Assembly: GCA_022316685.1 (NCBI GenBank)
Contig: JAKJHU010000056.1
Span: 2,781,872 to 2,845,871 of the forward strand
Reading direction: 5' to 3'
DNA length: 64,000 nt
Source of the DNA: Progne subis subis
Lineage: Eukaryota; Chordata; Aves; Passeriformes; Hirundinidae
Made by a program: the position numbers and the translations under genes. Below the pieces are notes generated by a model. The model searched no databases and was not told the origin of the DNA. It worked only from the letters and a program-made list of their open reading frames with translations. Every line of letters starts with the position of its first letter. Within the stretch, counting starts at the first letter, position 1. Below, piece after piece: positions 1 through 11,249 of the stretch.

Positions 1-3000
1 GCCACAAACCAAAGCTGCCTCCTGCCCTTTCCCTCTGCAGCAGTGTGGCAGGATTCTCCCAATTTCTTCCCTGGTTTACTGCAAATGAGAGCTACTTGCT
101 CCATCTATGGGTAAAAATTAGTACAGTCATAGGCTTTTCTCACAGAGGGCATCATCTAGCCTCGAGATGTTCTACAGGAAAATAAATTATTAGAATGAAT
201 AAGGTAAATGACAACCATTCTGCCTTGCTTCTCACAGTCTTTTGAAAAAAATTCCATCTGGACCATTTTTATAGGAGCACCAGGAGTCCTCCTTATGGAT
301 TACTATAGGCACCACAGTTAATAGCATTGGATTTCAGAAGGAGAAAAAGTATTAAGAGGAAGCAGAATACAAAAATTTTACACTGAAAAACATTTCCTTT
401 CTTAAGGAAATGAAAATTCGCAGTGAAAATTCACTGCAATTCAAATCTGACCACCAGCATCAATGTGTTTCAAAGCTGTATAATTTTCAATTCAATGTTC
501 CATAAGCAACTTTTAATTCTGAACTAATTTTATCTATCTTTTGATCCCCTGCACCACAACCCAAAGCCTTAGGTCAATGGAAACCTTTTAATTGATTTCC
601 TTTGCTGGTACAACTGACAGCATCATTAATTTGTCATGAGAACTGCTATTACTTGAACCAATTGTTTCAGAAGGGGAAGCAGCACTGGAAATTGCTTTGA
701 TGTTCTTCAAATGAGGCACTCAGACCCATCAGAAAAGCTACATTTTAATGGCTTAAATTTCATACAACCATCTACTTCTAATAAAATATTCAGGGTACTC
801 AATTTCAGCCTATCTGCAGGGGTAGCTCCCTGATTTCCACTTGGTGAAATAAAGCTGTTTTTCATTTATTTTTACATGTTTTGGCCGTGCAGGGAGAGCT
901 CATGCAAGAGAAGTGTCATCTGCATTGTGTTTCTTCCCAGTGCAGGTCATCCTCCTGTGTTTACTTTGGATGTGCTTCACTGAGATGTGCCACTGCTTTC
1001 TCTTGGCATTACCCCTCTCAGGAAAGGGACACACATGGGAAGTGCCTTCCCACTGCAGCCAGGACTCAACAAGGTCTTGGAGCAGCAGGTCCCAACTTGT
1101 GTCTCTGGAGAGCAGTTCATGCATTTTGAGCCAGCCCAAAACAAACTGGGAAGTAGTTCCACAACGCCAATTTTGAAATCTCTTCAACTTGCACCTCTTC
1201 ACTCCCCCTTTCCTCCTGTTGTCCCTGAAGCAAATCTGTGAAATCAGTGTCAGCTCTGCAGAAGCCTACTGCAAGCTACAGGTCATCCTCATGCATCTAT
1301 ATCCAATTAAAATGTAATTATTTAAATGTTCCATGGCTGCTCATGTGCCCAGGCTGCTGCTGGTGGTACCGAGCTGTACATCCTCAATTGTGCAGGATAT
1401 TTTCCTGCTCTTAAATTTGTTATTCCAGAGGTGCTACCACTGTTGCTGATGGGCTCAGCCTTGTCCAGCAGTGGGTCCTTCTTGGAGCCACCTGGCATTG
1501 GCTCTGTTGGACATGGGGGAAGCTTCCAGCAGCTCCTCTCAGAAGCCACTCCTGTAGTCCCCATGTTACCAAAACCTGGCCACAGAAATCCAGTGCAGGT
1601 ACCAACATTATTCTCCCACTGAATGCAAAACACAGCACTGTACCAGCCACTAGAAGGAAAATCAACTCTATCCCAGCCAAATCCAGGATGGTGTCCTCCC
1701 TTAATTCTCTGCTGTGATGTCATGGCCAGGTCCAACATTTTTCAGTGCATCCCAGTAAGTCACAGTCACCTTTCCTGTGCTTTGATGCACACACCCAGTG
1801 TTGGATTGTGCAGGCTGATGCCAGCTCTGGGTCTAGGTCCTGGAGCCAATCTCCACTTGCAGAAAGCACCCGGGCTCAGGGAGGTGTAAGGTGGGCAGCA
1901 CTGAGGGGATGCATTTACCAAGCATCACAGTACAGGGAACAGCACCAGAAAATCCTCTACACCACCTCAAAGCCAGGCTTAATTCACCCCCAACCCATAT
2001 TCAGTTTTCACCAGCTTGGTCTAACAGTGCTGTTGCAAAGAAATTCTCAGACAAAAAAAAAAAAGAAATGAAAAATCAAATAAATTTGATAATTAAATTT
2101 CAGAGCACTTGTACAGAAACTTCAGCACGCAAAGAACTGCCTCAGATTTTTCTGCAGTGAACTTCTCAAAGTGAAGGGGCTGATCCAGTGGCCAAGCACA
2201 CACCTCACCCAAAAAGTCACTGCACAGCCTCTCCCAGAGGGGCCTGAGGTGGGTTTTTTGCAAAGGTGGGATGCTGAATGTGAAGCCCCAGCCAGCAGTT
2301 TTCTGCTTCAAATCTGTATTTATGAACTGCCTGAAGTGGCTGGCAGCCCAGTACATGTTGTGAGAAGGTATTTTTTTTTTCTTTCAAGGCAAATCTTTTG
2401 TCAGATCAGAGCTGTGGGGTTATGACCAGATATTGAACTGGGGTAACCAAAGGGAAGAGGCACAAAGATGAGCTCTTGGATATTGCTGAAACCAATGACA
2501 AAATACTGAAGATGAGCAAAACCTTTACACTCCCAGCCTTAAGTGGAAAATATTTCAAGTTTCACATCTGCAAATCACTTTCTATTTTAACATTGTCCTA
2601 CCCTAGCCTTTCCTAAACTGTGTATATTCAAAAGGCAAAATCCCTCAGCTGGGAAAAGAGCAACTACATGGGAAAGCAAGCGTTGCAAATACCACACATA
2701 GTCTTTAGAATGAAAACAAGCTAGGAAGAAGTTCCTTCCAAGAAAAACAAGGAATATGCAGAGTAACAGGTTAGTCTATGTTTTGAACAATGTGTGGGAG
2801 GAGGAAGTGGAGGGAAGATAGGGTATGTTACTTGAAAACAAAGACTGCACCTACCTTCCCCCACGTTCTGCTCATGATGACAGGAAAGGAGTGCAGCACA
2901 GACTCCTTTCAGATAAAGTGGGGGACAAAAACAAACCCCAGGTCCCTGTGAACTTTGATGTCTTTTTTTTTTGTTTTGTTTTAATTACTGATTGCCTGGA

Positions 3001-6000
3001 TAAAACAGAGATTTGCTACAAAACCAAAGGAAGACTCCAGTACAAGGTTTCCCAGGACAGCCACAGCTGGGAGGGAAATCTGCACATCTCTGGTCTGATC
3101 CCTGCTCAAAGCAACTTTAAACTGGGGTGTTCAGAGCCTAGTCCAGTCAATTTATTAAAATCTGCCAGGGCAGCCATTTCACAGCCCCTCTGGACCCCTG
3201 CTGCCACACCAGCCCCTCCAAGAACATTTTTCCTCCATGCTCCTGGCATTTCCCTTGCTGACTCCTGCACTTTTTCTGGGTACCCCTGAAGGGCCTGGCA
3301 CTGTTGTCATAACCCCATTAGGAAACTGAAGACAGCACAAAGGTCTTCTCCTCCTTTTTCTCCCTCCCCTTACACCCTGTGCTGCAGCCCCAGTGTAGTG
3401 GCCCTTTGCTGGACCAGTGTATCCCCATCTTTCATGTCCTGGGGATCCCACAGCTGGACCCAGCACTGCTGGTGTGTCTCACTGGTGCCAAGCAGAGGGG
3501 GAGGATGACTTCCTGCTGGTGATCCTCAGAGTGCAGTCAGGAGAGAGTTAATTTTCATTCTAATGCAATTAATCCAGCACCAGCTGGGACCTAAAGGCAG
3601 GCAAACAGAGCAAGTCCAGCTGATCTCAATGCACTCAGTCTGAGAACTGATAAAACAACCTGAGTCCCATTCACTTTTAACACAGCTATCCCAAGCTGAT
3701 CGAGAAAATGGGATTTTAATCACATAGGCTGTGACAATTTTGAGCAGTGAAGCATTTAAGCACCTTTAGAAACGTGGAGCCACGTGCTGGTTTAGCTTTT
3801 CTCAGAGCTCTTCAGCACAGGATCCCTGCAAAAGCCTGAGGTATCTGGTCCGAGGAGTGTCTGAGAAGACTTGTCTCTCAGAAAATGCTGTTCTGAGTAG
3901 CACATAACCCATCACCTTACTGTTCTGCAGTACATGGGGTTACTCTCTTTGCAAAGTAGCAGAATGCAGAAATGTTGCTTGTGAAAATATAATAATACTG
4001 AGAAGAAATGCTAACCCATACTTTTCCAGGAGTCCTGAAAGAGTTTTGCTTAATAAAATCCTATCAAAGTTAATTAAATATAGTAAACTCCAAGAGTGTA
4101 ATTCATTGCTGCCTCCTGTTTAGCACAATCTGAATGAAATTAACGTGGTAGTGAAGGCTAGGTGTCTGCATTAGACTCACTGTAAGAGAGCTAAATGCTG
4201 TGAAAGCATGATAAGCAACGTTCTGTTTCGCAAAAAGCTGTGGAAAGAGAAGAGCTTATCAATTTAAACACCGATGAAAGTCAGCACACCCTTTCCAAGA
4301 GGCTGTTTCTCTTGCCTTAGGAACAAAAGACCACGAGCGCCCAAGCCCAGCGCAGTTCCTGCAAGGCTCCCGGAGCAGCAGGGTCATGGATGCTTTCTGT
4401 TAGCTCAAATATAGCATGGCCCCACTCCAAGCCTGCTCCTGAGGCAGTGATGTGACCTTATCAAAAGGATTTTGCTGACTCCTGGAAGATTCCTTTATTT
4501 AATATTCTGCTGTACCTAGCTAGGACTTAAATAGTGCTGGCTGCTTAGATAATTGATTACAGAGTCCCAGGATGGCTTGGCTCTGCAGTCTAAATTGCTG
4601 CTATTCATGCAGCAGAGAGCCCTTCTCTGTGTACTCCATCAGCAGAAAGCTGCCAGTATTTAAAGGCCATATTTAAACCTGTGTGGACTAGCAAGAGCTT
4701 AAATGGATTTTAATTATCGTGAAGTTTTAATAGGAGGGGAGTGTAAAAATCATACTCGAACTTCAAGCAGGGATGAACAAGTATCCTCGAATAAATGTTC
4801 AGAGCCTTCTCTGAGTCCTTCAGAAACACTGACTCCTGCTCTTAATCTCCTGATGGTGTTTAGAGGAGACAAGGAGAGGAAAAGATACCATCTCAACGAA
4901 CCTTCAGCAGCACTTCTGATAAACAAAGAGAAAAATCCTGTAGGGGTTTGCATTGTTGTGTTCTTGTGCACAGGTCATTCTCAAATGACTTGTTCTGGTT
5001 AAAGCAAATGATTTTAAGAGAAATTCTCATAAAGAAAAATGAGAACATCACTCTCTGCTATTTAAAATCACTGAAAACTACCAATACATTGCAGGAAACA
5101 CATAGCCCAACACAGGTATATGACCAATTCTGTACCTACATTGTCACAGAAGATTTGCCAACAATTGTTCATTATTTCTTCTGTTTACAGATTGAAAACT
5201 CCCTGTGGTCAGACAATCCAGCAAGCTATTACTCCTCTCTCCCCTGTAACTCTGCTCCTTTCCTACAGCCACTAAACTCTCACACAGACCAGGTTTGGTG
5301 ACCAGCACCAGGAATCTTCGTTCATTATGAAAATTTTAAAATTGAATCTCAACCCTGCTCATTTCTGAGTTCCAGCAGTATGTTAATAGCACACAGGCTG
5401 CTGACAAGCTAAAATCTTCCCCCAGTGTAAAATTGCCTATAGAAAGTGCTCTGAGCCAAGGAGTTTTGCTTTTATGTTTGCTCCTCCTTGCAGAGGAGCT
5501 CAAATACTGCCCTCAATGGTCACTTGACTGGAAACAAATACAATTTATTTTTTCCATGCAGCAAAAGTCCCTTGCCCTTCCTACAAAAGGGCAAATATAT
5601 ACCAATTAAAAAACACAGCTGAAATTCCCTTTGGGGTCTAGAGACCCTGTAACTCCTAAGTGACATCATGTGAGTGCCCACCTCCACCACACATCCCAGG
5701 AACGTCTCCAGCTGTTCTCAAGTCCTGGCATCGACATCCAGAAAACTCCCACTAATGTGGACAAAGCATTTCTGAGCAAAGCATGGGAGAGAGTGATTTC
5801 CACCCTCAGGCCTGTGTAGGTGTCCCTGAGGTGTCCATGGCCCTGCAGAAGTCACACCTCGTGGCCAGCACGTCAGAAACCCCCAACACACGGTCAGTGA
5901 AAGAGAATGAACGATCAGCACATGCCTCATCTGCACTTACTTCACTACCGCAGGTAAAGAATGGGCCAAGCCCAGGGGTACCGTGTATCTTCCTGAAATA

Positions 6001-6018
6001 ACATGAGCAATTTCTTAC
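1..6018 (-). other. PRKAG2: PRKAG2 intron 3 (5' portion, continues past left edge)
   Basis: Non-coding stretch downstream of the exon 3 donor on the minus strand. It begins with a consensus GTAAG at 6018-6014. I looked for the next PRKAG2 coding exon, which begins with the Thr codon completed after exon 3, and did not see it, so the intron continues beyond the window. The stretch contains only chance reading frames. The block at about 4440-4700 is dense in AT-rich factor-like motifs and looks less repeat-like than its surroundings. No transposon could be recognised with confidence. A weak AATAAA on the minus strand near 5545-5550 is noted in the findings. Confidence 0.75.
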
Positions 6019-6298
6019 TTTTTCTTGATCTGGAGAAAAACTTGATGCCCCCAGGAGAGGTAGACGGGTTAGAATTGGGGGAAGACTCTTTGGAGGAGGA
6101 CCTGAAGATCCCACTGAAGCTCATTCGGCGTGGGGAGCGTGGGGGAGACTCCTGGTAGGGGAAGGGGAACACTGTTTTGGGTGAGCCAGGACTGTGTTTG
6201 GATCTCACAGGGGCAGAAACGGGGCTGGAAGGTCGGTTCTGGAGCCCTTTTGAGAAAAGGCCTTTTGAAGGACTGCCGGCTGAGTAGCTTTCATCCAC
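6019..6298 (-). CDS. PRKAG2: PRKAG2 coding exon 3 (AMPK gamma-2 N-terminal extension)
   Basis: Encodes part of the long-isoform N-terminal extension of the AMPK gamma-2 regulatory subunit. The gamma subunit binds AMP, ADP and ATP through CBS domains encoded elsewhere; this exon carries the low-complexity serine/proline/arginine segment before them. Read on the minus strand, the exon starts after a pyrimidine-rich tract and CAG acceptor (6300-6299) with codons for [13 protein letters not shown], and ends RSRK plus one base before GTAAG (6018). The length is 280 nt, phase 0 in and phase 1 out, agreeing with my recollection of mammalian exon 3. The core [20 protein letters not shown] is identical to human as I recall it. 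The first eight residues are diverged (human VDSPFGPG). There are many SP sites and a basophilic RRMSFS motif. Human numbering would be about residues 63-155. The identity is firm; the boundaries rest on splice consensus and phase. Confidence 0.95.
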
Positions 6299-8177
6299 CT
6301 GAGGAGAAGAGAAGGAAGAAAAAAAGAAAAATCTCCATTAATTCAGTTCAGTTCAGGCCACCAGGATCTCTGAACTCATCACAACAGAGCCAACTCCTGT
6401 TTGCTGGGGTGGTGGCTTAGCCAGAACTCACCTTCCCCAGCCCCTGCCTCCACTGACAGGCAGGTGTGTGTGTGCCACCTCGCTGGCCCCCTGCTGCCCC
6501 TTGCTCCTAAAAACACCCCGAATTTCACAAAACCATTTCAAGGTGTGCATACATTTTATTATCACACATACAAGGCAGGAATTTGTCTACTGCTTTTACT
6601 TGTCACTCATCCCTCTTCCTTCCCAGGACAAATGGAAGATGACTGCCAATGGATTTATTTAAGGCAATGAGTGATGGTGGTTAAGGAAACACGGTGCCCC
6701 AAAGTCCTCCCCACAAATTTAAGCACCCAGCCACAGTATGAAACCTCCACCCCACGATGTGACTGAGCACAGCACTCAAGTCCCCAGGTGCCTGACAGAC
6801 CTCCATGACGCCAGCCACAGCCACAACTGCGGGATTGCAACTCCTATCCCAGAAATAGAGGAACCATTTTAAGAGTGATGACGTTCCTGCTAATTACCCG
6901 AGCTGGGATATGACCTTTCTAACAGCTGGATCCCTTTTTGGGACCTGTGCTGCCTTTCCAGCAGCGTAAATATCTGTGCACAGCACAGCCCTGCACTGTG
7001 CAGGCTCACCAAGTGAGGGGGAGAAAGAAACCCAGAAAAACAAACAAACAAAAAAAAGGAAACTAAGATTAAATCCTCCTCCCCATACAATTAACCCAAA
7101 ATCTCTGTGGGATTTCCACATGGGCTATATGGAGAGTTTATTTCCTTCTGGAAGCACAAAGAAGTTCTGTTGGGGGCACTTCTCATGAATGAAGGGCTCT
7201 GTTCCTGGCAGAAGCAGTGGGTTTTAGGTGACCAGGGAATGCTCAAGCCAAGGCCAAGGTGGATGTGCCCACAGCTCCTCCCTGCCCAATTACTCAGCAC
7301 AAACCAGGAGGGATGGAGCAGGCAGCAGCTGCTGCCTCCTGTGAAGATGATGGGTGTCAGTCCAGTTTGGTAAGAGCATTGCTGCCATGGGAGTAATTTT
7401 AGGGGAAAACAGCATCTTTCATTAGGATGATTTAGATGAAAGGAAACCTCACAGGCACATGTGCTCTCCTTTGGGTCAGTGAAAGGCTTGTGGGTATGAA
7501 TCCGACTAAAAACAGTCAGCAAAGTTTAAAAGCCATGCAAATAACTCCCTTTTCAACATTATGTTTATTCACTTGTAGAAACATGTACAAGCAGCATAAT
7601 GGCCAAAGAGCTGCTCCCTCCATAACCCAGGGTCCCCCTTCTTGTAGTCCTGCACATGCACTTTGGACCAGCTCCTCTTTCCACTGGGGATGGGACAGAG
7701 CTGGAGCAGGTCCCCATGTGTGGAACTGCAGAAAAGCCTGCAGGGATTACAATCTCCTTTTTGGGAAGGTTTCTAACCTAAAGAGCAAGAGGCACCTTGT
7801 CTGGGAGATGGACACAAACAGCGTGGGTCACTTAGAGGGGCACAGATGGGACAGCACAGCCCTGGTTAGATGATGAATTCTGCTCTGTGTTCCTCTGCAC
7901 AGAACAGAGATGTCTGAAGAGACACTGAACAACTTTTTTATAACTGCATTCCGGTTTTTGACCGCGTGGGTAAAAATGTCTCAAACATATACCTGTCTTT
8001 GTAGAGATGAATTAGGGGAGCAGCTGCCCTCAAGGGGAAGTTTCTGAAAAAGATAATTCAATTCTAACTGAAGAAATAGCAACTACCAAAAGCAACAACA
8101 GACTCTGGACAGTCTCCACAAGAGAAGGAAAAAAGCAGTGCTTCATGCTTAATGCAGTTGCCTGAGGCTGAGGATTG

Positions 8178-8260
8178 CCTCCTAGCTCTGTCACAGATTC
8201 TATGTGTAACCTTGAAAACTCATTCCAAATTACAAATCTATTCTGCCACAGGGACTGTAT
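8178..8260 (+). repeat. MIR-like ancient SINE fragment
   Basis: The segment reads like the core and 3' part of tRNA-derived MIR or LF-SINE-type elements. It has a 'ctagctctgtcacag' start followed by 'tatgtgtaaccttg', which resembles the 'tgtgaccttgggcaagtcactt' hallmark. It is heavily decayed and the limits are approximate. The call rests on remembered consensus, so a profile search would be needed to fix the family. Confidence 0.4.
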
Positions 8261-9876
8261 CTCCTTTATTCCCACTCTAAGTCCTCCAGCACTCAGACTG
8301 TCTCCCAGTGAGTATTTATCAAGAATAACAGGGCACAGTCCCTCAACTGAGACCAGCAATAATAACCACACTAGAGGAAATTCATAAACAAATTGCACTT
8401 TTGTCATGGGTAAAACAGTCCCAAAGTGATGGCTTTCTCATAAAAGCTCATTATCTTTGCTAAAATATCATCTGTAAATCATGTGAGACTACTTACTCCT
8501 TGTTCTCCTCACAACTACACAGTTCAAGAACCACCACGTAGCACGATGGCTCCATCTGCATGGCAGTTTAAATAGTTCTGCTGCCAAATCTACTGCCTGA
8601 AAGTGAGGATAAGAACATTTTCTAGCTCATTTTAGTCATGACACAAAATCTGCCACTGCTGCTGTAGTTTAGGTGTGCTTCCAGCATGGTAAGTTCATTA
8701 TATTTTTTCCTGAAGTGACAAGCCATGACATTTGTAAAGCCAAGGACCTCATTCTGGCACTACCCTTAGGGCTCCATGTTATCTTTTTTTGCATGCTTGT
8801 TTGGTTAAAATGACACACAGATACGAGACACTTCAAAACGACTGTGGTGTCCTTACACACTAAAGCAATTTTAGAGACTTAAATTGTCAAATAATTTGTC
8901 AAAAAGGTCAGTATTCCCCTGTACATGCAAGCCAGACACAAAAGCAAATTGTTCTCAAATTCTAAGCAGAAGCAGCAGGGTGTTTTTATTTATTGCAATC
9001 ACAACCAGTTGCCCTCTCTCCACCGTGCCAGGCAGATGAATTAATTAATTGTCAGAGCACCAGGGGCACACTGCTAAATACACATGTGCATGCTACCAAA
9101 TTAAAGGAAATTGCTACATTGAATTCTTCCCCAGCCGTTAATTACACAAAGGTTACACCCAGCATCACGGCGGGTAAATACTTGTGATTTTGCTTGGGAA
9201 ATAACAACAGGGTTGCTTGCTTTGAATATCATTTGTGACTAATGGATTGCAAGTTTTAGAAGATGATTAAGTGCTTCTGCAAGTAAAATCAGCAGCAGAA
9301 CTTATCACAGCATACCCAAAAGTCATAAGGCAATGCTCATTTTCATGCTTCAGCTGGAAATGCAGAAGAATCTTTGCTGTGGAATAAACCCCATCAGCCC
9401 ATGCAGAGTTGGTGTGACAACTCTGGCAGTGATGCTAGGGGCAGGTTACACAGCTAGATCATTCATCAGCCTGTTCTTCGTGCTTTTTGGACTCATTCCC
9501 TGAAGCTATGATAGGCAGGTGGGCTGAGAACTCCCACATGTTCTTTGCAAAGATAACTATTCCCCCAGCTGAGCTGTAGTAGCAAAATAAAAGTATTACA
9601 CCCTGGTTTCTCACATAAGTAAGCACCGTGAATCAATTTGTGCTGGTCCAGGAGGAGCTGTAAAAAGAGCATGGGCAGAAATATGAAACACACGTAAAAA
9701 CCAAAATAAATGCACATGGGGACATGGCACATTTTATCCCAAACAGACAACTGGCCTCTTGGAGATAAGGAAGCCAAACATACAATGCAAGTACGATATT
9801 AATCCATGCACAAATGAGATCTAATTTAAAAAATTGAAAAATTCTTCTAAGTTCTAAGACTGTTCACCTAATTTAA

Positions 9877-9955
9877 AAACATGCAAACAACAAAACCAAA
9901 ACAACAACAACAAAAAAATCACACAAAAAAAACCCCAACAAACCAACCAACGATA
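9877..9955. repeat. A/C-rich low-complexity stretch
   Basis: Roughly 80 bp built almost only of A and C on the plus strand, with AAC/AACA-type units and short A runs. It lies inside PRKAG2 intron 2 and shows no sign of coding. Confidence 0.8.
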
Positions 9956-11231
9956 AAACATTTCCTGTGTTGGCTTTGTGCAAAGCATAAACGGGATCTC
10001 TGAGTTCTCTGCCCAACCCTGGACACCTTAAACCTTAAAACTGGTTATGGTGAAGAGAAATGTCAGCCCCTGACCTTATTCCTGCAGAGAAGAGAGGAGA
10101 TGGAATCAGGCTAAATTAGCAGCTGGTGATAGTGCCAGTGAAACCCTACCCATGGCTCACAGCAGTGCGCTCCCCAGGGAGGTGAAGCAACAGAGCAGAG
10201 CCCTGGACTACATCAGATGTGCTGCTTCTAGTGACCAACTGCACTTGTTCAAGGCTAAAAACTGGTTATCTCACACAGCACTGAGAAGAAATCTCCCAAA
10301 ATGCTCTAAGTCGCTAGCAGTTTTCATGTTTCACAGCACAAAAGGATCCCCAGCTGCGGACCAGGGAGAGATTTTGCACTGTTGTACACACTGAATGATC
10401 ACAGGCATGTTTTGGAAATACACCCAGAACTATCCACTGTTGAAAACAAAGCAACAAAATGAGACACGTCTTACAAGTGTTTGGCATCTAGCAGACTTAG
10501 TGTTCCATGTTTTGAGTGAAACAGAAAGTGAGAGTGGGGCACTTGCCCCAAGTCAAGCAGCTCTGGAAGATTTCACTACAAAGAATTAGGATGATGAAAG
10601 CTGCCCCTGTCATTTCACCCGGATGGCGGAATCTTTCTCTCTTCCTAATCTCTTCTTCCTTTCTCCTAGCCTAGAGTTTGGCTCTGCAACAGGATTGTGC
10701 CCAAACCCTTCATCTTCAGGCCAAGAGAACACTCCCTGAACCTTGTGCTTTTAAGAATTATCCACCCTGAAGGTCATCCAGGTCTTCCTGTATAAGATCC
10801 CTCCCTATGATTGAAAAAACACCTTCCTCTGCATTTTCAACAAATTTGGTTACTGTGCTTTTGGTTTTTGTCTCAGCTTTACTGGCAAAGACCCAGGAGT
10901 GACTCTGGGGAAACCTCACCAGTTCTGTCCTTCCATCCAGCACTCATCCTTTCAATACCAATCTTTTCCTTCACCTACTTTCTTACCTGGCTTGCAATTC
11001 TTCCTCTTATTTCCCAAGAAATATTGAAGTGCGCTGCATTTAATCACTGCCACATGATAATCCCCAGTGCAACAGGCTAAGATAGCAAACTATTCACATT
11101 TCACCACCAACTGGTCTCTCGTCATCCTCACGCCACCCATCTCAGCACTGCCGCAGGCAGAAATTTTTCCCAACGTTGTTATTTTGTTATTTTTGTTCCT
11201 TTGCTTTATAGTGGAAATTTGATCTTTTTTC

Positions 11232-11249
11232 TTTTTTTTTTTTTTTTTT
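11232..11249. repeat. Poly-T homopolymer
   Basis: Uninterrupted T run, preceded by six more T and one C. Intron 2 simple repeat; no adjacent retroposon body was recognised on either strand. Confidence 0.85.

Noticed and set aside
1322..1738. 138-codon minus-strand open reading frame
   Set aside because: No domain or conserved motif, and overlapping frames of similar size on the other strand point to chance.
2825..3289. 154-codon plus-strand open reading frame in intron 3
   Set aside because: It runs through a T-rich low-complexity stretch and shows no protein family signature.
1..6018. Search for PRKAG2 exon 4 on the minus strand
   Set aside because: I found no segment encoding the expected continuation after exon 3; intron 3 is very large in mammals, so exon 4 is probably outside.
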